Positions 1-8,584 of a stretch of 64,000 nt of DNA are shown piece by piece. Positions within the stretch are counted from its first letter, which is position 1. The number at the start of each line of letters is the position of its first letter. The notes below the pieces were generated by a model. The model ran no database searches and was not told where the DNA came from. It saw only the letters and a program-made list of their open reading frames with translations. This stretch comes from Serratia proteamaculans (GTDB lineage Bacteria; Pseudomonadota; Gammaproteobacteria; Enterobacterales; Enterobacteriaceae), in NCBI RefSeq assembly GCF_013337185.1, contig NZ_SWDE01000001.1, positions 186,001 through 250,000 of the forward strand, given 5' to 3'. Position numbers and translations under genes: made by a program.

Positions 1-435
1 TTCTTTGGTCAAAACATCCTGCTGATCTTTGTGGCGATCGGCATGGTGTCCTGGCTCGACATGGCGCGTATTGTGCGTGGACAGACCCTGAGTCTGAAGC
101 GTAAAGAGTTTATCGAAGCGGCGTTGGTATGCGGGGTTTCCAGCCGCAATATCGTACTGCGCCACATCGTGCCGAACGTGCTCGGCGTAGTGGTGGTATA
201 TGCCTCATTGCTGGTGCCGAGCATGATCCTGTTCGAATCCTTCCTCAGCTTCCTGGGGCTGGGTACCCAGGAGCCATTAAGCAGCTGGGGTGCATTGCTG
301 AGCGATGGCGCCAACTCGATGGAAGTTTCACCGTGGTTGCTGCTGTTCCCGGCGGGTTTCCTGGTTGTCACTCTGTTTTGTTTCAACTTTATCGGCGATG
401 GTCTGCGTGACGCCCTCGACCCGAAAGATCGTTAA
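1..435 (+). CDS. oppC: Oligopeptide ABC transporter permease OppC, 3' part
   Basis: This is the C-terminal part of an inner-membrane permease of the OppABCDF oligopeptide importer; the gene begins upstream of the window and is open from base 1. The visible 144 residues contain the cytoplasmic EAA loop (EAALVCGVSSRN), through which such permeases contact the ATPase subunits, followed by hydrophobic membrane segments. It ends DALDPKDR. The stop lies 11 bases before oppD, whose ribosome site AAGGAG is in the gap. Gene order and sequence match the enterobacterial opp operon, so only the missing 5' end limits the call. Confidence 0.95.
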   Translation, partial: FFGQNILLIFVAIGMVSWLDMARIVRGQTLSLKRKEFIEAALVCGVSSRNIVLRHIVPNVLGVVVVYASLLVPSMILFESFLSFLGLGTQEPLSSWGALLSDGANSMEVSPWLLLFPAGFLVVTLFCFNFIGDGLRDALDPKDR

Positions 436-446
436 GGAGTGCAATC

Positions 447-1463
447 ATGAGCACCATTGAAAATCCGCAGTTGCAAACCAGCACCGCCGTGAAATCGTCG
501 TTGTTGTTGGATGTCAAAGACCTGCGCGTGACCTTCGGCACTCCGGACGGTGATGTGACGGCCGTTAACGACCTGAACTTTGACCTGCGCGCCGGCGAAA
601 CGCTGGGGATCGTGGGTGAGTCTGGTTCCGGTAAATCCCAGACCGCTTTCGCGCTGATGGGACTGTTGGCCAGCAATGGCCGCATTGGCGGCTCGGCCAA
701 ATTTAATGGCCGTGAAATCCTCAATCTGCCGGAAAAACAGCTCAACAAGCTGCGGGCAGAAGAGATTTCGATGATCTTCCAGGACCCAATGACTTCGCTC
801 AACCCTTATATGCGCGTTGGTGAGCAGTTGATGGAAGTGCTGATGCAGCACAAGAAAATGGGTAAAAGCGAGGCCTTCGAAGAGTCGGTTCGCATGCTCG
901 ATGCGGTTAAAATGCCGGAAGCGCGTAAGCGCATGCGCATGTATCCGCATGAGTTTTCTGGTGGCATGCGTCAGCGTGTAATGATTGCCATGGCGCTGCT
1001 GTGCCGGCCGAAGCTGTTGATTGCCGATGAGCCGACCACCGCACTGGACGTGACGGTTCAGGCGCAGATTATGACCTTGCTTAATGAGCTCAAGCGCGAG
1101 TTCAACACGGCTATTATCATGATCACTCACGACCTGGGTGTTGTGGCCGGTATCTGTAACAAAGTGCTGGTGATGTACGCCGGGCGGACCATGGAATACG
1201 GCAGCGCGCGTGACGTGTTCTATCACCCAAGCCATCCTTACTCCATCGGTTTGCTCAATGCGGTACCGCGTCTGGACGCCGAAGGTGAGGCGCTGATGAC
1301 CATTCCAGGTAACCCGCCGAACCTGCTGCGTCTGCCGAAAGGCTGCCCGTTCCAGCCGCGTTGTGCGTACGCGATGCCGCAATGTTCGAGCGCTCCGCCA
1401 TTGGAGCAATTTGGTGAAGGGCGCTTGCGTGCCTGCTTTAAACCGGTGGAGGCGTTGGTATGA
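447..1463 (+). CDS. oppD: Oligopeptide ABC transporter ATP-binding protein OppD
   Basis: This 338-residue ATPase powers uptake of oligopeptides together with OppF. The Walker A motif GESGSGKS is at residues 57-64, followed by the ABC signature FSGGMRQR and the Walker B stretch LLIADEPTTALD. The C-terminal oligopeptide/dipeptide-type extension contains the Cys-rich segment GCPFQPRC. The start is supported by AAGGAG 8 bases upstream. The stop overlaps the oppF start by 4 bases, which suggests translational coupling. Nothing in the sequence is unusual for the family. Confidence 0.97.
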   Translation: MSTIENPQLQTSTAVKSSLLLDVKDLRVTFGTPDGDVTAVNDLNFDLRAGETLGIVGESGSGKSQTAFALMGLLASNGRIGGSAKFNGREILNLPEKQLNKLRAEEISMIFQDPMTSLNPYMRVGEQLMEVLMQHKKMGKSEAFEESVRMLDAVKMPEARKRMRMYPHEFSGGMRQRVMIAMALLCRPKLLIADEPTTALDVTVQAQIMTLLNELKREFNTAIIMITHDLGVVAGICNKVLVMYAGRTMEYGSARDVFYHPSHPYSIGLLNAVPRLDAEGEALMTIPGNPPNLLRLPKGCPFQPRCAYAMPQCSSAPPLEQFGEGRLRACFKPVEALV

Positions 1464-2461
1464 GTACGGTAACCGACAAGAAAGTTCTGCTCGAAGTGGC
1501 CGATTTGAAAGTGCACTTCGACATTCATGATGACAAACAGTGGTTCTGGCAGCCGCCGAAAACCCTGAAGGCCGTTGACGGCGTGACGCTGCGCCTGTTC
1601 GAAGGGGAAACTCTGGGTGTGGTGGGTGAGTCTGGTTGTGGTAAGTCAACCTTCGCCCGCGCCATTATCGGCTTGGTGAAGGCCACCAGCGGGCGCGTTG
1701 CCTGGCTGGGTAAAGACCTGCTCGGTATGAGTGACGTTGACTGGCGCAAAACCCGTAGCGATATCCAAATGATCTTCCAGGATCCGCTGGCATCGCTGAA
1801 CCCGCGTATGACCATCGGTGAAATTATTGCCGAGCCACTGCGTACCTATTACCCAAAAATGCCGCGTCAGGAAGTGAAGGACAAGGTCAAGGCGATGATG
1901 CTGAAGGTTGGCCTGCTGCCAAACCTGATCAACCGCTATCCGCATGAGTTCTCCGGCGGTCAGTGTCAGCGCATCGGCATCGCCCGTGCCCTGATCCTGG
2001 AGCCGAAGCTGGTGATTTGCGATGAGCCGGTCTCGGCGCTGGACGTGTCGATTCAGGCGCAGGTAGTTAACCTGTTGCAGCAACTGCAGCGCGAAATGGG
2101 CCTGTCGCTGATCTTTATCGCCCATGATCTGGCGGTGGTAAAACACATCTCTGACCGCGTACTGGTGATGTATCTGGGCCATGCGGTAGAGCTGGGTACC
2201 TATGACGAGGTGTATCACAACCCGCAGCACCCTTATACCAAAGCGCTGATGTCAGCGGTGCCGGTTCCGGATCCGGACAAGGAGAAGGACAAACAGATCC
2301 AATTGCTGGAAGGGGAACTGCCTTCGCCCATTAACCCGCCATCCGGCTGTGTGTTCCGCACCCGTTGCCCGATTGCCGGGCCGGAATGCGCCAAAACACG
2401 CCCGCTGCTGGAAGGCAGCTTCCGCCATGCGGTTTCTTGTTTGAAGGTTGATCCGCTGTAA
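1460..2461 (+). CDS. oppF: Oligopeptide ABC transporter ATP-binding protein OppF
   Basis: This is the second ATPase of the oligopeptide importer, 333 residues, with Walker A GESGCGKS, signature FSGGQCQRIGIARAL, Walker B LVICDEP and the C-terminal oligopeptide-binding-type extension with CVFRTRCP. It overlaps oppD by ATGA. A strong terminator follows within 30 bases, so it closes the opp operon. In E. coli the next gene is yciU; here about 7 kb of other genes intervene before yciU appears. Confidence 0.97.
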   Translation: MSTVTDKKVLLEVADLKVHFDIHDDKQWFWQPPKTLKAVDGVTLRLFEGETLGVVGESGCGKSTFARAIIGLVKATSGRVAWLGKDLLGMSDVDWRKTRSDIQMIFQDPLASLNPRMTIGEIIAEPLRTYYPKMPRQEVKDKVKAMMLKVGLLPNLINRYPHEFSGGQCQRIGIARALILEPKLVICDEPVSALDVSIQAQVVNLLQQLQREMGLSLIFIAHDLAVVKHISDRVLVMYLGHAVELGTYDEVYHNPQHPYTKALMSAVPVPDPDKEKDKQIQLLEGELPSPINPPSGCVFRTRCPIAGPECAKTRPLLEGSFRHAVSCLKVDPL

Positions 2462-2489
2462 CTGACCGTTTCACTCTATTGTGTTGCCT

Positions 2490-2524
2490 AAAGGGGCTCA
2501 TGTTTACATGAGCCCCTTTTGCTA
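2490..2524 (+). terminator. Intrinsic terminator of the opp operon
   Basis: A perfect 13-bp stem (arms at 2490-2502 and 2507-2519, core GGGGCTCATG) closes a TTTA loop and runs into a T-rich tract. It lies 29 bases after the oppF stop. Confidence 0.93.
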
Positions 2525-2760
2525 TGGCATTCCCGTTGCTATTTAAAACCAATGAAAATCGATGAAAACCACAAATAACTCACCAAATCAAAAATTGAAA
2601 ACCAGGTGTCTATTTTGAGAATTAACTTCATCTTAATGATTATAATTGATTTTTGTTTATCATTGCGTTTTCCGGCGTGGCTTTTTGGTGTGGCTTTTGT
2701 GTTGTAATGATGTGGTTTATGTGGTTTTATTATCACATGTTTCGTGGTGAGATAACGCGT
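2525..2760 (+). promoter_or_regulatory. Promoter region of the oxidoreductase operon, with TGTGGTT repeats
   Basis: This AT-rich intergenic stretch has no supported gene. The heptamer TGTGGTT occurs in tandem at 2711-2717 and 2720-2726, and its complement AACCACA at 2567-2573. The same heptamer recurs three times in the other promoter region of the island (8585-8885). I infer binding sites for the DeoR-family regulator encoded at 8886. An in-frame ATG at 2653 could extend the downstream protein, but it has no ribosome site and the extension would cross these motifs. Confidence 0.5.
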
Positions 2761-4158
2761 ATGACACAGCTGAATGAAAATGTTGATGTGGTAGTTATTG
2801 GTGGTGGCGTGGTGGGGTGTGCCGTTTTCCGGCGTTTCACCCTTATGGGGGCGAAAACGCTATTGCTGGAGCGAGGCGGCGATATCTTGTCGGGCGCCAG
2901 CAAGGCTAACAGCGCCATTTTGCATACGGGCTTTGATGCACCTACGGGAAGCCTGGAATTACAATGCATGCAGGCTGGCTACGAAGAATATTTGGCGATC
3001 AGGGAAAAGATGAATCTCCCGCTGTTGCAGACCACGGCTATTGTGGTGGCCTGGAATGAAGAACAGCTTGCCGCTCTCCCTGGCATTGTTAAGCAAGCGC
3101 ATGAAAATGGGGTGACTGACGTGGAGCAAATTTCTGCCGCTGATGTTTACCTGCGCGAGCCAAAACTGGCTGAGGGTGTGTTGGGGGGCGTATTGGTTCC
3201 CGGTGAATATGTCATCGACCCCTGGAGCGCGCCGCTCGCTTATGTCACACAGGCTGTGATGCATGGTGGAAAATACCGTTTCAACTGCGAAGTGACCAAT
3301 GCGACGCAGGATGAGCAAGGCTGGTTATTAAACACCACTCAGGGCCGTGTGCGAACCAGGCTGGTGATTAACTGTGCAGGCAACCATGGCGATTTGATCG
3401 ATGGCCTGTGGCGTACGCCGGACTATGAGATCCGCCCACGCAAAGGGCAGTTTCTGGTCTTTGACAAAGCGGCGGCCGCAGATATCAACGCCATTATCTT
3501 GCCGGTACCGACAGCTACCACCAAAGGCGTTCTGCTGTGTCGAACCATCTTCGGCAATATGATTTTGGGTCCAACGGCCGAAGAACAAACCGATCGTAAT
3601 CGTGCGGATGTGGATGAGACGGTGCTCAAAGGGCTGATTGAAAAAGGCAGCCAAATGCTGCCGACGTTGGGCCAATATACCGTTACCGCCACCTATGCGG
3701 GGCTTCGTCCAGCAACGGAAAAGAAAGAGTATCGCATTTATCACTACCCTCAGGATAATTGGGTCAGCGTGGGTGGCATTCGTTCCACCGGGCTGACTGC
3801 CGCGTTGGGCATTGCCGACTATGTGGAAGATCTTTACCGCAACCATTTCAGCGAGCTGTTTCCCACCCAACCCCCACTCGATGTGCAGTGGCCGGTGATG
3901 CCGATGTTGTCTGAGTACCAGCCGCGCGATTATGCCTGTTCGGGCAATGGCGGCATCGTTTGTCATTGCGAATTGGTCACGCGACGCGAGCTGGAGGCGG
4001 CTTTCCACTCGGCGGTACCGCCAGAATGTATCGGGGGCTTGCGTCGCCGCACGCGCGTCATGATGGGGCGTTGTAACGGTTTTTTCTGTAGTAATCAGGT
4101 TGCCGAAATCGTGGGCGACCGTCTGGATAATACGCTGGTCGTCGGGAGGGTAGAATGA
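2761..4158 (+). CDS. GlpA-like FAD-dependent oxidoreductase with BFD-type [2Fe-2S] domain
   Basis: This 465-residue flavoprotein belongs to the glycerol-3-phosphate/2-hydroxyacid (DAO) oxidoreductase family. A Rossmann GGGVVG motif is at residues 14-19, the DAO domain fills about 1-370, and a C-terminal BFD-like domain carries Cys401, Cys403, Cys438 and Cys443 in the spacing that binds [2Fe-2S] in anaerobic GlpA. The start at 2761 is chosen because GGTGAG lies 9 bases upstream and homology begins there. It overlaps the next gene by ATGA. I infer that it oxidises the phosphorylated product of the kinase encoded at 7142-8584; the true substrate is unknown. It is distinct from E. coli GlpA, since no glpB or glpC follows. 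Confidence 0.85.
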   Translation: MTQLNENVDVVVIGGGVVGCAVFRRFTLMGAKTLLLERGGDILSGASKANSAILHTGFDAPTGSLELQCMQAGYEEYLAIREKMNLPLLQTTAIVVAWNEEQLAALPGIVKQAHENGVTDVEQISAADVYLREPKLAEGVLGGVLVPGEYVIDPWSAPLAYVTQAVMHGGKYRFNCEVTNATQDEQGWLLNTTQGRVRTRLVINCAGNHGDLIDGLWRTPDYEIRPRKGQFLVFDKAAAADINAIILPVPTATTKGVLLCRTIFGNMILGPTAEEQTDRNRADVDETVLKGLIEKGSQMLPTLGQYTVTATYAGLRPATEKKEYRIYHYPQDNWVSVGGIRSTGLTAALGIADYVEDLYRNHFSELFPTQPPLDVQWPVMPMLSEYQPRDYACSGNGGIVCHCELVTRRELEAAFHSAVPPECIGGLRRRTRVMMGRCNGFFCSNQVAEIVGDRLDNTLVVGRVE

Positions 4159-5372
4159 GTCAACTATACGACGTCATTATTATTGGCGCAGGGCCAGCCG
4201 GTTTGGCCGCCGCCCGGGCCTTATGGGACGAGGGAGTAAACCGCGTTCTATTGTTGGAAAGAGAAAAGGAGGCGGGTGGTGTCCCACGCCATTGTCGTCA
4301 CCCGACGTTTGGAATGCAGACCTTCCACCGACCGATGAAAGGCCATATTTGGGCCGAGCGGATATTGAGCCTGGTGCAAAAAAATTGTGAAATCAGAACC
4401 GGCACCACAGTGGTGAACATCAAGCCGGGGGGAGAAGTGACGATCTCCAGTGACCGAGGTATTGAAACCCTGGTTGCCAAACGCGTCATTATTGCCACTG
4501 GCGTGCGCGAAACACCACGCCACGCCAGACTGGTTAGCGGCGTCAGGCCACAGGGGGTGCTGACCGCGGGGGCATTGCAGCAGTTTATCTATTTGAAAAA
4601 ACTCAAGCCGGGTGTTCAGCCGGTGATCATAGGATCTGAATTAGTCAGTTTTTCCACTATCTGGACGTTACGCAATGCGGGTATAAAAGCCCTGGCGCTG
4701 ATTGATGAAAACACCCGGCCAACTGCGTTTCGTCTGGCCGCGATATATGCTCGCCTTATGGGGGTTAAACTCCACCTGGGGGCGCATGTTACCCAGATCA
4801 ATGGCCGTGAGCGGGTAGAAAGTATCGAGTTTACCGCCGCAGACGGCAGCGCGCAGCAATTGCCCTGCGACAGCATTATCTTTACCGGCCGTTTTACCGG
4901 TGAATATACGCTGATTCGTAACAGTCACCTGGCCTACGAGCCAGAGAGTGGCCGTCCCTGGTTCGATCAAGATGGCCGCTGTTCTGACCGCGATTATTAT
5001 GTGGTGGGCAATATGACTCATCCCGCTGATATGGGCGATCAGTGTTACCTGGAGGGGTTACGCGTAGGTCGGTTGGTTGCACAATCACTACTACGACAAG
5101 GTGCGCAGCGTTTTGATATTCCAGTTCAATTGGATGAGGTATTCCGTATTGCCGCGCCAAATGTTATCTCCGTTTCGGCAGAGGCCGCAGATCGCGTCAC
5201 ATTGAACGTGCGTGTTAACCGCTATCATAAAGGCGAAATTATTGTGCGCGATGGTGAAAAGGAACTTTACCGTGGTAAACACCGTTGCTTGCCTGAACGT
5301 CGTACTCTTCTGAAAAATATCGATATTTCTGGCTTAACATCGAACAGTCAAATACGGGTTATCGCACGGTAA
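4155..5372 (+). CDS. FAD/NAD(P)-dependent oxidoreductase, partner of the GlpA-like protein
   Basis: This 405-residue protein has an N-terminal FAD-binding GAGPAG motif (residues 11-16) and a central ATGVRETPRHARL segment typical of pyridine-nucleotide-disulfide-type flavoproteins. I see no CxxC redox pair. The last 80 or so residues look like a separate beta-rich domain. It is translationally coupled to the GlpA-like gene. A COG0579-type dehydrogenase followed by a COG0446-type flavoprotein is the pairing known from Firmicutes and Thermotogae glycerol-3-phosphate operons, where the second protein is thought to pass electrons to an acceptor. Electron transfer within a two-protein complex is therefore inferred here. 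Confidence 0.8.
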   Translation: MSQLYDVIIIGAGPAGLAAARALWDEGVNRVLLLEREKEAGGVPRHCRHPTFGMQTFHRPMKGHIWAERILSLVQKNCEIRTGTTVVNIKPGGEVTISSDRGIETLVAKRVIIATGVRETPRHARLVSGVRPQGVLTAGALQQFIYLKKLKPGVQPVIIGSELVSFSTIWTLRNAGIKALALIDENTRPTAFRLAAIYARLMGVKLHLGAHVTQINGRERVESIEFTAADGSAQQLPCDSIIFTGRFTGEYTLIRNSHLAYEPESGRPWFDQDGRCSDRDYYVVGNMTHPADMGDQCYLEGLRVGRLVAQSLLRQGAQRFDIPVQLDEVFRIAAPNVISVSAEAADRVTLNVRVNRYHKGEIIVRDGEKELYRGKHRCLPERRTLLKNIDISGLTSNSQIRVIAR

Positions 5373-5394
5373 GCTTTCTTTACTCGGCCCATCG

Positions 5395-5427
5395 AATAAG
5401 CCTGCAAATTTGCAGGCTTATTTTTTG
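5395..5427. terminator. Bidirectional terminator between convergent operons
   Basis: A perfect 28-bp palindrome (5395-5422, half-site AATAAGCCTGCAAA) is followed by T-rich sequence on the plus strand. It sits between the oxidoreductase pair (rightward) and the DUF1937-like gene (leftward), so it can stop transcription from both sides. Confidence 0.88.
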
Positions 5428-5443
5428 GTCGTATTACAGATAG

Positions 5444-5800
5444 TTATTTAAATTCGTGCTCAACTTCTGACCACAGGCTTACGCGTTGATTACGAGATTG
5501 ATAGAACTCAATCTCTCGCTTGATGCCTGCACTCTTGTCCCAGCCGGCAAGATCCAAAATAACCAACTCTTCCATCAAGTCTAAAAACAGGGCGTCAACA
5601 GGAGCCCACATTTTGCCAATCTCTGCCTTATCGGTTTTTTCCAACTGTAAATTAATCGGGTGCGACATGGTTACCTGGCTGAAAACGGCATGGCCCGCCT
5701 CGATGATATTAGCCGCGACTTTGTTGCAAGCCAGGAAACGCTCCTGGACTACATTCTCATCGGCATGGCTGTAGGGGCAGGCAAGGAATATCTTACGCAT
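5444..5800 (-). CDS. DUF1937 / nucleoside 2-deoxyribosyltransferase-like protein
   Basis: This 118-residue protein starts MRKIFLACPYSH, like members of the nucleoside 2-deoxyribosyltransferase-like fold (DUF1937). The motif GWDKSAGIKRE, ending at Glu96, matches the GW-x2-S-x-G-x3-E signature that carries the catalytic glutamate in that superfamily. GAGGT lies 4 bases before the start. It is the last gene of the leftward arm of the island but is separated from eutH-like by a hairpin, so it may be only partly co-transcribed. Its substrate is unknown; whether it is a true transferase or a nucleotide-sugar-binding relative cannot be decided here. Confidence 0.7.
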   Translation of the reverse strand: MRKIFLACPYSHADENVVQERFLACNKVAANIIEAGHAVFSQVTMSHPINLQLEKTDKAEIGKMWAPVDALFLDLMEELVILDLAGWDKSAGIKREIEFYQSRNQRVSLWSEVEHEFK

Positions 5801-5814
5801 GGTGACCTCATAAT

Positions 5815-5850
5815 TTTAAAAGAAAGCTGTGCCTGGTATCAGGCACAGCG
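5815..5850 (-). terminator. Hairpin terminator between the EutH-like and DUF1937 genes
   Basis: A perfect 10-bp stem (5826-5835 with 5840-5849, GCTGTGCCTG and its complement) with a 4-base loop is followed on the minus strand by a T-rich run. It would attenuate leftward transcription before the DUF1937 gene. Confidence 0.75.
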
Positions 5851-5869
5851 GGGGGATCAAATAAGGGGA

Positions 5870-7117
5870 TTAAATGGCTTGAGGGACTGTAGGACGATCG
5901 TTTTGTACCCTGTCCTCTTCACCCCTATCGCGTTGTTCCATACGTTGCGCTTCCGGTACGGAAATGAAGATAGCGATGGCTACGGCAATGGCACCTGCAA
6001 GAAATTTTCCGGCCATAATTGGCAGGACCAGGGTCGGCTGGAAGTTGGCGGTAAAGGCCAAATGGTCGCCTAATGTGGCCTGGGCACAGATACCAAAGGC
6101 CACGCATAACACTTTGTCACGGGCTCGCATATCCTTGAACAGGTGATAAACGGCGATGATATTTGCCAGCACCATGACCATACCAATGGCGCCAGCGTCG
6201 GTAAGCCGAAGTTGGCGGCCAATAAACTTCATCGGGCGCTGACAATATTTTTGGAACAGGTAACAAATCGGGAAAGTCCCTGCCAGCATGATGCCGATAT
6301 AACCGGCAATCTCAATGGCCCGATAAAGCTCTTTTTCGTCGGCGAAGAGGGGATCAAATACCCAACCGCCAAAGATTTTGCTGAACACGCCGGTGAAGTG
6401 CTGAATAATGCAGGCGGCCAGCACCATCTTGATAAAGGCATCCATGATTTTGCCAAAGAACAGGAAGCATTTAACCATCCACAAGGTTCGATACTTCAGT
6501 CCCAATGCCAGCAGAATACAAAAGACAAACAGGGGCGAAAGCAGTTGCAAGGCATTGAAAAAGTCGATGCTCAGGTAATGATTGGCGGGTGAAGATGTGG
6601 AGATAATGTCCCTCACAGGAATATTATTGAAGGTTATGATCGTCAATGAAATCAATACCCCAAACGGGATGCTGATCAAGCCTGCCATGGCGCCCAGGGC
6701 CAGATACTTGTGGTCTTTTTGTTGCAACATCACCAGACCGACCGGGATCAAATAAACGATGCTGGCACCCGAGGTGTAGCCAATCAACATCGCGGTGATC
6801 CATTGATCCCGGTTAGCGGCAATCGCGTCCGCCAACTGATAGCCTCCCATATCAACGGCGATAATGGAAAGGGCGGCAATGGACGCATCCGATCCCATTG
6901 ATTGGAACAGTGGGCCGACGGTGTAGGTAATGGCGTAAGAGAGGATCGGGATCGCCGCCATAATACCGGCTTGTGCCAGAAATACGGGGCCGATGGAATG
7001 GATACCATTGACGAATTCTTTGCCTAAACCGCTTTCGGGTTTTATCACCGATGCCATGGCACCGAGCAGGGTTCCGGCCATAATGATATAGATAATGATG
7101 TTGCCAATCTCAGACAT
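5870..7117 (-). CDS. EutH-family inner-membrane transporter
   Basis: This 415-residue, highly hydrophobic protein with about ten or eleven membrane segments matches the EutH ethanolamine transporter family (start MSEIGNIIIYIIMAGTLLGA). The start at 7117 is preferred because GGAGG lies 5 bases upstream; an ATG 12 bases earlier overlaps that ribosome site. It is the second gene of a leftward operon, 24 bases after the kinase. There is no eutBC, eutD/E or microcompartment gene, so classical ethanolamine catabolism is not encoded here. I infer import of a small polar alcohol or amino-alcohol that the kinase then phosphorylates. Confidence 0.85.
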   Translation of the reverse strand: MSEIGNIIIYIIMAGTLLGAMASVIKPESGLGKEFVNGIHSIGPVFLAQAGIMAAIPILSYAITYTVGPLFQSMGSDASIAALSIIAVDMGGYQLADAIAANRDQWITAMLIGYTSGASIVYLIPVGLVMLQQKDHKYLALGAMAGLISIPFGVLISLTIITFNNIPVRDIISTSSPANHYLSIDFFNALQLLSPLFVFCILLALGLKYRTLWMVKCFLFFGKIMDAFIKMVLAACIIQHFTGVFSKIFGGWVFDPLFADEKELYRAIEIAGYIGIMLAGTFPICYLFQKYCQRPMKFIGRQLRLTDAGAIGMVMVLANIIAVYHLFKDMRARDKVLCVAFGICAQATLGDHLAFTANFQPTLVLPIMAGKFLAGAIAVAIAIFISVPEAQRMEQRDRGEEDRVQNDRPTVPQAI

Positions 7118-7141
7118 AACTGCCTCCATTTTTCTTATTAT

Positions 7142-8584
7142 TTATTCGCTACGCAGATTGCGGGAACGGGCAATAATGTCCTTATATTTTGCAAAATAAG
7201 GGGACAGATCGCGTTCTGCAGGTTCAGTAGTAACGTGTTGTGTGCTGACGTTCATGGGGTGGGCATTACCTAACCCCTTGCGCGCCAGTAAAGCGACGCC
7301 TTGGGCGGTAATTTCCCGGTTTGACGGAGTAACGATGCGTTTTTGGATCAGGTTGGCCAGAAACTGTTTAAAGTAGAGATTTGCCGACAAGCCACCGTCC
7401 ACGGAAATGGTGTCGCCAATGGGGCGAACTTTGTCCATGGCGTAGATCACTTCGGCTGAGCGCATGGCGATCCCTTCAAGAATGGATTGCAGCATGTCTT
7501 TGCGTTCGGTTTCCAGCGACAGCCCGGCCCAGAGACCCGCGGCCGAGCGATCCCAATATGGGCAGCCCAACCCGGAGAGCGCGGGGATAAATGCTAACCC
7601 GCGAGCGATAGCAGGCTGATCCGGGAAGTCTGAGAATTCCTCGATATCACCGTACAAGCCGATCTTTTTGGCCCAGTTGATCGCCGATGCTGCGTTATAG
7701 ACGCCGCCATCCAGGCCATAGAGCGGAGGTTCGCCCGGTAATTTCCAACATAGCGTCGGCAACAGGCCCGAGCCTTGTGCATCGGGTACATCTGTGCCGG
7801 TAATAGACTGTAAAAATGCCCCGGTACCGAAAGTAATTTTCATCTGACCGGGTTGCAGGCAGCCATGGCCATAGGTACCGGCAAATTGATCGACAATGCA
7901 GGCAGTCAACGGCGTGGTATTGCCGGAGCAAGTCACGTCGCCAAAGTGGCCGATATTATCCCGAATTTCCGGCAAAGCGCCGATTGGAACGCCAAAAATC
8001 CGGCACAGTTCTTCATCCCATTGCAGAGTGTGGATATTGAACAGTGAAGTCCTGGAGGCTGAGTTGTAGTCCGTGACATGAGTGCCGCACAGATGGAACA
8101 TGAAAAAACTGTCCATGGTGCCAAGCCGTAACTGACCGCGGCGGGAAAGTTCGTCTGCACCGGGCACATTGCGCATAATCCAACCCAGTTTACTGCCTGA
8201 GAAATAGGTATCCAGTGGCAAGCCGGTTTTTGCTCGCACGGTTTCCTCTACACCTTCTGCTCGCAGACGGCGGAGAACGGATTCAGTTCGCTGGTCTTGC
8301 CAAATAATGGCGTTATATAGCGGTAACCCGCTCTGTGCATCCCAGGCAACAACGCTCTCCCCCTGATGCGCCAAACCCATTGCATCGACAACGCCACACT
8401 GGCTAAGACAGGTTCGTATGTTGCGCAGGATCTCCATCGGGTCATGTTCAACCCAACCCGGATTGGGTGTTAACTGTTTATGCGCAATGGCGGCGGGAGA
8501 AAAGTGTTTCCCATCCTCGCCGAACACCACGACGCGTGTTCCTGTTGTTCCTTGGTCAATGGCTGCATAGCGTTGGTTCAGCAT
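7142..8584 (-). CDS. FGGY-family kinase, glycerol-kinase-like with altered substrate site
   Basis: This 480-residue kinase resembles GlpK along its whole length: ATP-site motif DQGTTGTR at 10-17, YFSGSK at 127-132, and the C-terminal FGGY signature starting DGGLSANLYFKQF. Of the four residues that hold glycerol in E. coli GlpK (Arg84, Glu85, Tyr136, Asp246), three are kept (Glu76, Tyr127, Asp232) but the arginine is Gly75 (HQGES instead of NQRET). A substrate other than glycerol is therefore likely. It is the first gene of the leftward operon with the EutH-like transporter and is transcribed divergently from the DeoR regulator. Confidence 0.87.
   Translation of the reverse strand: MLNQRYAAIDQGTTGTRVVVFGEDGKHFSPAAIAHKQLTPNPGWVEHDPMEILRNIRTCLSQCGVVDAMGLAHQGESVVAWDAQSGLPLYNAIIWQDQRTESVLRRLRAEGVEETVRAKTGLPLDTYFSGSKLGWIMRNVPGADELSRRGQLRLGTMDSFFMFHLCGTHVTDYNSASRTSLFNIHTLQWDEELCRIFGVPIGALPEIRDNIGHFGDVTCSGNTTPLTACIVDQFAGTYGHGCLQPGQMKITFGTGAFLQSITGTDVPDAQGSGLLPTLCWKLPGEPPLYGLDGGVYNAASAINWAKKIGLYGDIEEFSDFPDQPAIARGLAFIPALSGLGCPYWDRSAAGLWAGLSLETERKDMLQSILEGIAMRSAEVIYAMDKVRPIGDTISVDGGLSANLYFKQFLANLIQKRIVTPSNREITAQGVALLARKGLGNAHPMNVSTQHVTTEPAERDLSPYFAKYKDIIARSRNLRSE

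Noticed and set aside
432-1649. Long minus-strand open frame opposite oppD
   Set aside because: It overlaps a clear ATPase gene, has no family resemblance and no ribosome site; it is a by-product of GC-rich codon use.
5870-7117. Part of an ethanolamine-utilisation (eut) operon
   Set aside because: Only the EutH-like transporter is present; ammonia-lyase, aldehyde dehydrogenase and microcompartment genes are missing.
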